Assembly: GCF_025907915.1 (NCBI RefSeq)
Contig: NZ_JAPAAF010000016.1
Location: 23,765 to 87,764, forward strand
DNA: 64,000 nt
Direction: 5' to 3'
DNA from: Gaoshiqia sediminis
GTDB lineage: Bacteria; Bacteroidota; Bacteroidia; Bacteroidales; Prolixibacteraceae
Each line of letters begins with the position of its first letter. Within the stretch, counting starts at the first letter, position 1. The notes under the pieces were generated by a model. That model searched no databases and had not been told where the DNA came from. It was given only the letters and a program-made list of their open reading frames with translations. Positions 8,023 through 16,472 of the stretch are shown here, in pieces. The translations under genes and the position numbers were made by a program.

Positions 8023-10560
8023 TTAGATCCAATTCATCAACTTAAAATCTTGCCGGTGGGGCAGATTCTCGTTTTTGGGGAATATGCGTAATCCATAACC
8101 GTAAGCACCCGGATCCATTAAGTGCAAATTCAACTGGTAGGTACACTGGGTGCCTTCCTGCTGATCGACTTTAAATTCCAGTGATTCAACCAGGAGTGGT
8201 TCGCCGGTGGAATTGGTTTCGGTAATTACCATTTCCAGTCCAACCTCTTCCGGTGACAATTCTTTTAAATCGAGTACCACTTTAGCCGGATATTCTTCGC
8301 CGATACGGAGTACATTGGTAAGGCCATCGGTAATTTGAATTTCTTTTACTTCGATGGCGTCCCAGGCTTTGGATATCTTGGCTTTCCAAATGGTCATTTC
8401 ACGTGCCAGGGCAAAATTATTGGCAACTAACCGGGCTGTGCGTTCGGCCTGAGGGTAATAGAACCGTTCCTGATAGTCGCGGATCATGCGGCTGGTGGTG
8501 AAGTTTGGTGCTACCTGGGCAATTGTATTTTTTACGTAAGAAACCCATTTCTCGGAGATTCCTTTTTCGTTCCGATCGTAGTAAGCCGGAATGATTTCAT
8601 CTTCGAAGATATTGTAGATCGTTTCTGCATCCAGTTCGTCCTGGAAGTCTTGCACGTCGTAAGTACGTTCGAGTGGGAGGGCCCAGCCGGCATTCTCCTT
8701 GTAGCCTTCTACCCACCAGCCATCCAGTACCGAGAAGTGGATGGTCCCGTTCATCACGCCTTTTTCGCCGCTGGTGCCTGAGGCTTCCAGTGGACGGGTA
8801 GGCGTGTTTAGCCAAATATCAACACCCTGTAGCAGCATTTTTGCCAGGTTCATGTCGTAATTTTGAACAAACAAGATTTTTCCGAGGAATTCAGGACGTT
8901 TGGAAATTTCAACTATATATTTAATTAAATCCTGGCCTGCTTTATCGGCCGGATGGGCTTTTCCTGCAAATATAAATTGGACCGGTTTTTCCGGATTGTT
9001 TACGATGCGGGAAAGTCGGTCCAGGTTGCGGAACAGCAGGTGAGCCCTTTTGTAGGTGGCAAAACGCCGCGCAAAACCAATGGTCAGTGCATTGGGGTTG
9101 AGTTTGTTCGTTACCTCCGAAATCAGTTTCGGGTTTTCGTGCCGTTTAATCCAGCTATCGGCAAACCGATGCTTGATGTAGTCGATCAGCTTTAATTTAA
9201 GCTGTTTTTTCAGGTTCCAGATTTCTTCGTCGGGCACTTTGTAAATTTTGTCCCACAGGTCAAAATCCAGCTCATTGTCCACAAAATCTTTCCCAAAATA
9301 TTTCAGGTGAAGTTCTTTCCATTCCTTGGCTGCCCAGGTAGGGTAGTGTACCCCGTTGGTTACGTAACCAATGTTCAATTCTTCGGGAAGAAATCCTTCA
9401 TATAAATGTTTTAAGATATCTTTCGAAACTTCTCCGTGCAACATACTCACTCCATTGGTTCCCTGTGACAGGTTGGCGGCCAGGTAGCTCATGTTGAAGT
9501 GATCTTCAGCAGGGTTGGTTTTCCCCAGCATCACAAACTCATCCCAGCCAATGTTTAGCCACCCTGTAAAATGTTCCATATAGGCGCGGAACATATCCTG
9601 ATGGAATGAGTCGTGGCCCGCAGGGACTGGGGTGTGTGTCGTGAATAGCGTGGATGCCCGGACAACTTCCTTCGCCTCAGCATAGGAAAGTTGCTTGTCG
9701 GTCATGAAATCTTTAATACGTTCCAGACCGATCATCGCAGCATGGCCTTCGTTGCAATGGTAAATGTCGGACTGGTAGCCCAGCTTTTTCAGGGCGCGGA
9801 TACCGCCCAGGCCAAGCAGCATTTCCTGTTTTAAGCGGTTTTCGTTGTCGCCACCATACAAGTGGTGGGTGACAAATCGATCTTCGTCGCGGTTGGCTTC
9901 ATAATCGGCATCCAGCAAATACAGGCTTACACTTCCAATTTTGGCTTCCCAAACACGCGCGGTAAGAGTACGGCCGGGGAAATCAACTTCCACTTCCACC
10001 CAATTTCCTTCCTTGTCGAATGCAGGTTGCACCATGATTTTTGAAAACTCTTCGGCTTCATAGTTGGCCATCTGATCACCCTGTATCGAAATAGTCTGCT
10101 TGAAATAGCCATAGCGGTACAATAAGCCAACTGCAATCAGGTTAACTTTTGAGTCGCTGGCCTCTTTCAGGTAATCGCCCGCCAGGATGCCCAAACCACC
10201 TGAAAATATCTTCAGGCTGTCGTGTAATCCGTATTCCATGCTGAAATAGGCGATTTGTGGGGCAGGAAGCGTTGAACGATCTTTCAGGTATTTCTTTAGC
10301 AGTCCGGTTACCATATCCAGCCTGGCCATGAATGATTTATCTTCCTCCAGTTCGAGAAAGCGCTGGTAGCTTACTTTTTCGAGCAGTACGACCGGATTAT
10401 GGGCACATTCTTCCCAAATTTCCTCATCAATGCTTTGAAAAAGCTCCCGGGCTTCAGTGTTCCAAACCCACCACAGGTTTTTGCTCAACTCTTTCAGAGG
10501 AGCTAGTTTTTCGGGTATGTTTGATTCGACAAACAGTTTCTTCCAATTCGGTAATTCCAC
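8023..10560 (-). CDS. glgP: Alpha-glucan (glycogen/maltodextrin) phosphorylase, GT35
   Basis: This 845-residue enzyme belongs to the shorter alpha-glucan phosphorylase branch that begins with a DUF3417-type segment (NLWWVWNTEARELF near the N-terminus). The PLP site reads ASGTSGEKGVMNG, with DGWWVEGY downstream. It splits terminal alpha-1,4 bonds of glycogen with phosphate, giving glucose 1-phosphate, in the cytoplasm. The start is a GTG; the following residues match the family N-terminus and no ATG is available nearby. It stands at the end of an 10-kb block of alpha-glucan genes on the same strand, 176 bases from the GH57 gene. Confidence 0.93.
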   Translation of the reverse strand: MELPNWKKLFVESNIPEKLAPLKELSKNLWWVWNTEARELFQSIDEEIWEECAHNPVVLLEKVSYQRFLELEEDKSFMARLDMVTGLLKKYLKDRSTLPAPQIAYFSMEYGLHDSLKIFSGGLGILAGDYLKEASDSKVNLIAVGLLYRYGYFKQTISIQGDQMANYEAEEFSKIMVQPAFDKEGNWVEVEVDFPGRTLTARVWEAKIGSVSLYLLDADYEANRDEDRFVTHHLYGGDNENRLKQEMLLGLGGIRALKKLGYQSDIYHCNEGHAAMIGLERIKDFMTDKQLSYAEAKEVVRASTLFTTHTPVPAGHDSFHQDMFRAYMEHFTGWLNIGWDEFVMLGKTNPAEDHFNMSYLAANLSQGTNGVSMLHGEVSKDILKHLYEGFLPEELNIGYVTNGVHYPTWAAKEWKELHLKYFGKDFVDNELDFDLWDKIYKVPDEEIWNLKKQLKLKLIDYIKHRFADSWIKRHENPKLISEVTNKLNPNALTIGFARRFATYKRAHLLFRNLDRLSRIVNNPEKPVQFIFAGKAHPADKAGQDLIKYIVEISKRPEFLGKILFVQNYDMNLAKMLLQGVDIWLNTPTRPLEASGTSGEKGVMNGTIHFSVLDGWWVEGYKENAGWALPLERTYDVQDFQDELDAETIYNIFEDEIIPAYYDRNEKGISEKWVSYVKNTIAQVAPNFTTSRMIRDYQERFYYPQAERTARLVANNFALAREMTIWKAKISKAWDAIEVKEIQITDGLTNVLRIGEEYPAKVVLDLKELSPEEVGLEMVITETNSTGEPLLVESLEFKVDQQEGTQCTYQLNLHLMDPGAYGYGLRIFPKNENLPHRQDFKLMNWI

Positions 10561-10736
10561 AACAAATTGTTTTTAGTTATCCAATACCATATTATTCTAA
10601 TTCTTGCACAGCCAGCAGGTAGTCCGCGTCCGGAATGAAGTGCAAGGTCCTGTTTCTAAAACAGATGTAAATCAAGTAAAAAAATCGACATAAACTTGAT
10701 GGCAGCAGTTGAAATTAAGATAAACTTAGGCTTAAC

Positions 10737-12083
10737 TTAATCTTTCCTTGCAGGTTTAGTTGCGGTTTTAGTCCGTTTAGTGGATGTGGTTTTTTTCGTT
10801 TGCAGGTTTTTTATTTCCAATTGATATTTACGTAGTTTTTCTTCTTTCTCTTCCAGTAATTTGGTGAGGGCGGCAATATCTTTGTCAGCTTTGCTTTCAG
10901 GAACAAAGTTATTGAGCCGAAGTTCAAAGTCGCTGAGCACGTTCATGTAATTGATGAAGGCTTCATAGGGACTTTCATACGGGTTTACATGATTATGGAT
11001 TGCTCCGTCGGAGAAGAATTTGGTGCTCATGTAATAGAAATGGTCGCTTACCTGAAGGTAGTTCCAGTCTTTGTTCAGTTCTTCGTCGGTTACGCGGTTC
11101 ATCCGTGAATGCAAATCGTACAGCTTATTGAAGGCTTCCTGCTGCATTTCATTTCCCAGCCAGGCAGTCAGGTCGCGTTCTTCATCGGCCCAGGAGATGG
11201 GGTAAGGAACGCTGACCATCGAAATGGGCTGAAATTGCTCTGCTATTTCGGAGGGGGTGGCAAATTTCAAATCAGATTGTTTAAATACGGCAGCCGGAAA
11301 TTCCTCCAGAAATTTGAAAATACCGGTTGACTCGCGTTGTCGTTCACCTAAGGTTTCATAATCCATAAAAAGGTTGATGGTTTCATCTTTTGGATTGGCA
11401 TTCATCCAGTTAATGAATTTCGTAGGGGTCAATGGATATTCGTTCCAGGCTTGGTTGGAAAAGCGGAACGAAAGGTCGTCGCTTAACCTGAAATTGCGCA
11501 TCAATACTTTTAATCTTGGATTTATTGCATTGCAATATAAGTAGTTGGGCGATTTCCAGCCAAGGATATGTTTGGGTCCTTCGGTTAGCATCGCTTTAAA
11601 GCCCATTTCAGCCACCATGGATCCGATTTCGTCAGAATAGACCATCTCTGTATTTCGGAATACTTTGGGCCGTTGGCCAAAATACCTTTCAATCAGGTCG
11701 TCGTGTTTTTTTACCTGCGCAGCAAATAGTTCTTTGCATTTCAGCGACACCAACGAGTGAGAATAGGTTTCGGACAGGAACTCTACCTGCCCGGTTTCGG
11801 CCAGATCCTGGAACGAGTCAAGTACTTCGGGGGCATAAAGTTCGAACTGATCCAAGGCTGTTCCAGTTATGGAAAAGCTCACTTTAAATTTACCCTTATG
11901 TTTCTTTATCAATTCAAGCAAAAGGTTATTGGCAGGCAAATAGCAATGATCAGCCACTTTGCGCAGGGTGGTTTCGTTTGAAAAGTCGTCGTAGTAGTAA
12001 TGGTCGTTACCAATATCAAAGAAACGGTATCTGCGGAATCGGAAAGGTTGATGTACCTGGAAATTAAAACAAATGGCTCTCAT
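10737..12083 (-). CDS. Glycoside hydrolase family 57 (alpha-amylase / 4-alpha-glucanotransferase type)
   Basis: The 448-residue protein starts with the GH57 motif HQP (11-13). It has the motif-3 nucleophile Glu146 in FRNTEMVYSD and the motif-4 acid Asp241 in FMDYETLGE. These residues make it an active retaining alpha-glucan enzyme; hydrolysis or transfer cannot be told apart here. The last 40 residues form a Lys/Thr-rich tail after a helical segment, which looks disordered. There is no signal peptide, so it acts in the cytoplasm. It follows the GT4 gene by 20 bases in the debranching enzyme-GT4-GH57 operon. Confidence 0.92.
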   Translation of the reverse strand: MRAICFNFQVHQPFRFRRYRFFDIGNDHYYYDDFSNETTLRKVADHCYLPANNLLLELIKKHKGKFKVSFSITGTALDQFELYAPEVLDSFQDLAETGQVEFLSETYSHSLVSLKCKELFAAQVKKHDDLIERYFGQRPKVFRNTEMVYSDEIGSMVAEMGFKAMLTEGPKHILGWKSPNYLYCNAINPRLKVLMRNFRLSDDLSFRFSNQAWNEYPLTPTKFINWMNANPKDETINLFMDYETLGERQRESTGIFKFLEEFPAAVFKQSDLKFATPSEIAEQFQPISMVSVPYPISWADEERDLTAWLGNEMQQEAFNKLYDLHSRMNRVTDEELNKDWNYLQVSDHFYYMSTKFFSDGAIHNHVNPYESPYEAFINYMNVLSDFELRLNNFVPESKADKDIAALTKLLEEKEEKLRKYQLEIKNLQTKKTTSTKRTKTATKPARKD

Positions 12084-12103
12084 ATCGTTTGTGTTTTTTC
12101 TGG

Positions 12104-13390
12104 TTAAATCATAGCTTTTTCATAAACTTCGCGGACATTTTTGGCCGAGTTTTTCCATTTCAGGTTATCGACCTCTTCTTTGCCGTATTTCATAAACATG
12201 TTCCACATCGAAGGGTAATTCAACAGGCCATAAATGGCATCGGCCATGGCGTGGGTGTCCCAATAATCTATTTTTACTGCATATTTTAGAATTTCGGACA
12301 CGCCGGATTGGTTGGAAATAATGACAGGCACATTGGTTTGCATGGCTTCCAGCGGCACAATACCAAATGGTTCAGATACAGAAGGCATGACGAAAACGTC
12401 GCTCATGCGAAACATGTCGAATACATCATCCCCCTTCAGGAATCCGGTAAAATGAAATCGGTCTGTGATTTTCAGGGCGGCGGCACGTTTTACCATGGCG
12501 TTCATCATATCGCCACTGCCGGCCATGACAAAACGAACGTTGTTCATTTTTTTGAGCACCAGGTTGGCTGCCTCGATAAAATATTCCGGGCCTTTTTGCA
12601 TGGTAATGCGCCCAAGAAAAGTCACAATCTTTTCGTTTACACCTTTTTTTAGCCTGATTTTTTCTTCCTGGCTGAGCGGTTCAACAGCGTTGTAAACGGT
12701 GGTGACCTTTTCCGGGTCAATTCCGTATCGTTCAATGACAATTTTGCGGGTCAGGTTGCTCACGGTAATAATTTGGTCAGCAGCATCCATTCCCCGTTTT
12801 TCGATTTCGTAAACCTGCGGGTTGACACTCCCTCCACTTCGGTCGAAATCGGTAGCATGAACGTGTATGACCAGGGGTTTACCGGAAATTTCTTTAGCGG
12901 CAATACCGGCCGGATAAGCTAGCCAGTCGTGGGCGTGGATAATGTCGAAATCATTGTCGCGGGCAATCACTTCGGCTACCAGCGAATATTTATAGATTTC
13001 GTGCAACAAATTCTGGTCATATTTCCCCGAGAATTCCAATTTCCCTTCTTCGTCTGTTTCGATGAACCGGGTCTTTTCCGAATATTTTTTACTGCTTAGC
13101 TTCCAGAATTCCTCGGGGTCAACATAGGGAATCATGCCCGATTCCACTTCATAGTATTCAATCTTTTTCTGCAAATCGGCAAACTGAACAGTTTTTCTGG
13201 TTATGGGGACGTCATTTGCCCCGATCAGCTGCATGCTTGATTGATCTTCGTCCCCGTAGGCTTTGGGGACCACAAAAATAACTTCAACATCGTTAAACTC
13301 TGCCAATCCTTTCGTTAATCCGTAGCAGGCTGTCCCCAGCCCGCCGGATATGTGAGGAGGAAATTCCCAACCAAACATCAAAACTTTCAT
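12104..13390 (-). CDS. Glycosyltransferase family 4, probably glycogen synthase-like
   Basis: The 428-residue GT-B protein begins MFGWEFPPHISGGLGTACYG, the glycine-rich acceptor-side loop of GT4/GT5 enzymes, and has EPFGIVPLEAM near residue 340, the nucleotide-sugar site. The synteny (debranching enzyme upstream, GH57 downstream, gaps of about 20 bases) points to elongation of alpha-glucan from a nucleotide-glucose, but the sugar donor is not proven by sequence. No classical GT5 glgA or glgC lies in the window. Confidence 0.85.
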   Translation of the reverse strand: MKVLMFGWEFPPHISGGLGTACYGLTKGLAEFNDVEVIFVVPKAYGDEDQSSMQLIGANDVPITRKTVQFADLQKKIEYYEVESGMIPYVDPEEFWKLSSKKYSEKTRFIETDEEGKLEFSGKYDQNLLHEIYKYSLVAEVIARDNDFDIIHAHDWLAYPAGIAAKEISGKPLVIHVHATDFDRSGGSVNPQVYEIEKRGMDAADQIITVSNLTRKIVIERYGIDPEKVTTVYNAVEPLSQEEKIRLKKGVNEKIVTFLGRITMQKGPEYFIEAANLVLKKMNNVRFVMAGSGDMMNAMVKRAAALKITDRFHFTGFLKGDDVFDMFRMSDVFVMPSVSEPFGIVPLEAMQTNVPVIISNQSGVSEILKYAVKIDYWDTHAMADAIYGLLNYPSMWNMFMKYGKEEVDNLKWKNSAKNVREVYEKAMI

Positions 13391-13411
13391 ATACCGCTCT
13401 TTTATTAGTGT

Positions 13412-15358
13412 TTATGCTTCAAACTTGACCAGTAATTTAAATGCCCTGATCACAGCAGCTACGCTCCATGCTTGCGAGATGGCTCCCTTTGCGTTGTGTG
13501 GCGGATTCCCGTTGTACATTTCGGCGATGGTGCCAATACAATGTTCCGTCATATCGCGTTCAAAACCCTCAACAATCTGGCGGAGGTGGGGCAATCCTCC
13601 TCGTTGATGTATCTTCAGGTACCCTTCAACATAAAACTGGATCAGCCAGGGCCAAACGGTTCCCTGGTGGACGGCTTTTTCACGTGCAGCCACACTGCCA
13701 TCGCACAGCCCTTCGTAATGTGGGCTGTCGGGAGTAAGCGACCGTAACCCACGGGGGGTGAGCAGCTGTTTTTTTGCCATGCTCAGAATGGATTTTTGCT
13801 TTTCCCGGTCGAGAGGGGTATAATCCAGGGCAGCTGCTATTACCATGTTTGGCCGAACGGTAAGGTCCCGTTGTCCGTCTTTCACACAATCGGCCAGGTA
13901 GCCACGTTCTTCGCACCAAAAGGTTTGAATGAAAGATTTGGCAATGATCGAAGGCCATGGTTCCCATTCTGCAATGAATGACTTGTCGTTCTGGGTATAG
14001 GCCAGTTCCAGGGCAAAGCAAACGGCATTGTACCAAAGGGCATTTGTTTCTACTGGCATGCCATCGCGTTTGACCACAGGCTTACCGTCGATATACGAAT
14101 CCATCCAGGTAAGGGCCACATTTTCGGCATCCGAACGGATTAATCCGTTTTCCATCATTTTTATATTGTAGGCAGTGCCGTTTTTGTAGGCCGCCAATAT
14201 CTGTTTCATTGCCGGGCTGTATTTCTCCCAGATTTGATCACATAAGTTGTGCTTACAAGCCAATTGTTGCAGTGCCCAAAAAAACCACAAGGGGGCATCC
14301 ATCGAATCGTACCCACTGCCCGGGGTATTCCCCATTTTCGTGAAAAGGCCATCTTTAAGTCGGGTTAGTTGGGTATCCAAAACATCCTCAAATGTTTGCT
14401 TATCGTCCAGAGCCAGTGTTAGGCCGGGCAGTGCGACGAAGGTTTGCCGGGTGTTTCCGTTGTACCAGGGAAATCCGGCAATGATGTCGGTTTGGTTTCC
14501 GTGGCGCATGATAAATTGCTGGGCCGAGTTGGCCAAACAATTCAGGAACGAGCTACGTGGGGTCCGCTTATTCTGTTCCCTGGTGAATTTTGTCTTTAAT
14601 GACGCAGTTTTTACTTCAAACGTTGAAGCCGAAAAAACAATGCTTTCCCCTTTCTTTATAGCTACCTCAAAATAACCGGGCACAAACAGATCTTCCCGGT
14701 AGTCATAGCCACGTTCTTGTTCTTTTGAGTATTCAATCTTTTTGTACCAGTCCGGTGCCGGAATAAATTCAGCTTCCTTGGAAAATTGCATGTGCAGGAC
14801 CGGATATCCTTCATACAGTTGCATTTTTATTCCATTGGGAACCGGGGTGAATTTCGTGTTGGCGTACATGTTGGCCTTGCTCAGCTCGTGTATACTGCGG
14901 AACGCCAAAAATGGTTTAAATCGCAAGGTGGTTGGCGAATGGGCATCTTCCAGCGTGTAGCGTACAAGTGCCTGCTCTTCGTTTTCTACCAGCAACCTCT
15001 CCTTGGTCAGAATGACACCTCCCACCCGCCAGGTAGTTTTGGGAACCGTTTCCATTTCGTAATCGCGGATGTATTTATGCCCCTTCGGTTCATAGTGGTC
15101 CCCTTCGTATTGATGGATGCCCAGGTTGAATTCGGCGCCATGCTGAATGACGGTTTCATCCAGTGAGGAAACCAGCACGTGTTTGCCTCCGCCCAGCTGG
15201 GGGACAGGGCAAACAAGAAGCCCGTGATACTTACGGGTATTACAGCCCGCAAGGGTGGTACTCATATAAGAACCAGCCCTGTTCGACCGGAGGACCTCGC
15301 GTGAGAGGGAATACTCCAGGTTAACCAAACTACTTTTGTCAAATTTTAAATAGCTCAT
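13412..15358 (-). CDS. Glycogen debranching enzyme (amylo-alpha-1,6-glucosidase, GH133)
   Basis: The 648-residue protein has an N-terminal beta-rich domain (SNRAGSYMSTTLAGCNTRKYHGLL at about 25-48 is the hallmark, shown here in two parts: SNRAGSYMSTTL and AGCNTRKYHGLL) and a C-terminal six-hairpin domain with FPWYNGNTRQTF, SMDAPLWFFWALQ and TVWPWLIQFYVEGYL. It removes alpha-1,6 branch stubs from glycogen in the cytoplasm. It is the first gene of the debranching enzyme-GT4-GH57 operon; a TATTTTTG box lies 74 bases upstream. Confidence 0.93.
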   Translation of the reverse strand: MSYLKFDKSSLVNLEYSLSREVLRSNRAGSYMSTTLAGCNTRKYHGLLVCPVPQLGGGKHVLVSSLDETVIQHGAEFNLGIHQYEGDHYEPKGHKYIRDYEMETVPKTTWRVGGVILTKERLLVENEEQALVRYTLEDAHSPTTLRFKPFLAFRSIHELSKANMYANTKFTPVPNGIKMQLYEGYPVLHMQFSKEAEFIPAPDWYKKIEYSKEQERGYDYREDLFVPGYFEVAIKKGESIVFSASTFEVKTASLKTKFTREQNKRTPRSSFLNCLANSAQQFIMRHGNQTDIIAGFPWYNGNTRQTFVALPGLTLALDDKQTFEDVLDTQLTRLKDGLFTKMGNTPGSGYDSMDAPLWFFWALQQLACKHNLCDQIWEKYSPAMKQILAAYKNGTAYNIKMMENGLIRSDAENVALTWMDSYIDGKPVVKRDGMPVETNALWYNAVCFALELAYTQNDKSFIAEWEPWPSIIAKSFIQTFWCEERGYLADCVKDGQRDLTVRPNMVIAAALDYTPLDREKQKSILSMAKKQLLTPRGLRSLTPDSPHYEGLCDGSVAAREKAVHQGTVWPWLIQFYVEGYLKIHQRGGLPHLRQIVEGFERDMTEHCIGTIAEMYNGNPPHNAKGAISQAWSVAAVIRAFKLLVKFEA

Positions 15359-15431
15359 ACCGTTCAGACTTTAGGCCTAAAATCAACTTCGGGAAGAAAA
15401 GCTTAGGATTGGTTTAGATGATATTTGTCAG

Positions 15432-15439
15432 CAAAAATA
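15432..15439 (-). promoter_or_regulatory. -7 promoter box for the debranching enzyme operon
   Basis: The minus strand reads TATTTTTG in the 112-base gap after the GSCFA gene. No good -33 partner was found. Confidence 0.45.
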
Positions 15440-15470
15440 ATGAAACTATATTCATTTTGTTTGGCTGAAC

Positions 15471-16472
15471 TTATTGGCTTCCTCGCAGTTCCTCTTCGAA
15501 GTGTCTTTTTTCATTTTCAAAGTTAAGATAAGGGAAATTAATTGTTAATTTCTCGATTTCATTTAGGTTATATAACAGAAACTTTATGTGTTCATCCGAG
15601 TTTGGATGGAATACTTTATGCTCGGAAGCCCTAATTATTTTCATAATATAATTGGTCAATTTTAAGCTGGGTTTGTCGATCATTAACTGGCTGAACCTGT
15701 CCCAAATATGATCAACGGCTACCGGACTGATGTGTAGTAAATCCGGCGCATAGAAGCGGTAGTCGCGCAATTCGTCCATCACAATTTCGTAGGAAGGGCA
15801 ATAGGCACATCGCTCCTTTCCGAAACCGCAAATCAGTCGGTCAATCGCCAACAAAAGGGTTGCTTTACTTAGTTGATTTCCTGTTGCCCCATCTTTCCAG
15901 TGACGAATGGGGCTGACTGAAAACAGAATTCTTAAATGACTGTTAAATTTCCAGAGTTCTGAAAGTAAATCTCTGAATTCGTCAACAATTTCACCCGGAG
16001 AGAGACGAAACCGTTTAAAATTGTCAGCCGGAAACTTGTGACAGTTCGAAACCACCTCGCCTGTTTCTTTCAACTCGTAAACCCAGGCTGTGCCAAAGGT
16101 GATAATCAGGTAGTGGGCCTCTTTCAGAAATTGATGGGATGTTTGTAGTTGGTGGTTGATATTCTCCAGCGTTTCGGTGGGTGATTGGGAGGAAAATTGC
16201 CCGTGATGTGCAAAGCTCCCCCAAATTCCATTCAGTTCAAAAAGATCTTCTTTCTGATAAACTTGCCCTGATATAAGACGGCGGATACTTTTACATACCG
16301 ACATCGGGTTGTATAGGATGCCAAAGGGGTTCAGGTCAACCTGAAATTTCAGGCGTTGAAGTTTTTCGCCGATGTTTTCGGCAAAGCACGAACCTATCAG
16401 CATCAGTTTGTCCTGGTAGCCGATGCGCCAACCAATATCGGGTATTTCAACTTTTGTAAAGTATCGATCCAT
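15471..16472 (-). CDS. GSCFA family protein (SGNH-hydrolase-like)
   Basis: The 333-residue protein carries the family's namesake motif IGSCFAEN (about 26-33), FGTAWVY in the middle, and a DLLHIS segment near residue 245. Ser28 with the Asp/His of DLLH would form an SGNH-type catalytic set, so an esterase or acyl-transfer role is plausible; no GSCFA substrate is known to me. The start codon shares one base with the stop of glgB (TAATG), so it is translationally coupled to the branching enzyme. This suggests a part in glycogen metabolism, perhaps removal or addition of an acyl group (inference). Confidence 0.88.
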   Translation of the reverse strand: MDRYFTKVEIPDIGWRIGYQDKLMLIGSCFAENIGEKLQRLKFQVDLNPFGILYNPMSVCKSIRRLISGQVYQKEDLFELNGIWGSFAHHGQFSSQSPTETLENINHQLQTSHQFLKEAHYLIITFGTAWVYELKETGEVVSNCHKFPADNFKRFRLSPGEIVDEFRDLLSELWKFNSHLRILFSVSPIRHWKDGATGNQLSKATLLLAIDRLICGFGKERCAYCPSYEIVMDELRDYRFYAPDLLHISPVAVDHIWDRFSQLMIDKPSLKLTNYIMKIIRASEHKVFHPNSDEHIKFLLYNLNEIEKLTINFPYLNFENEKRHFEEELRGSQ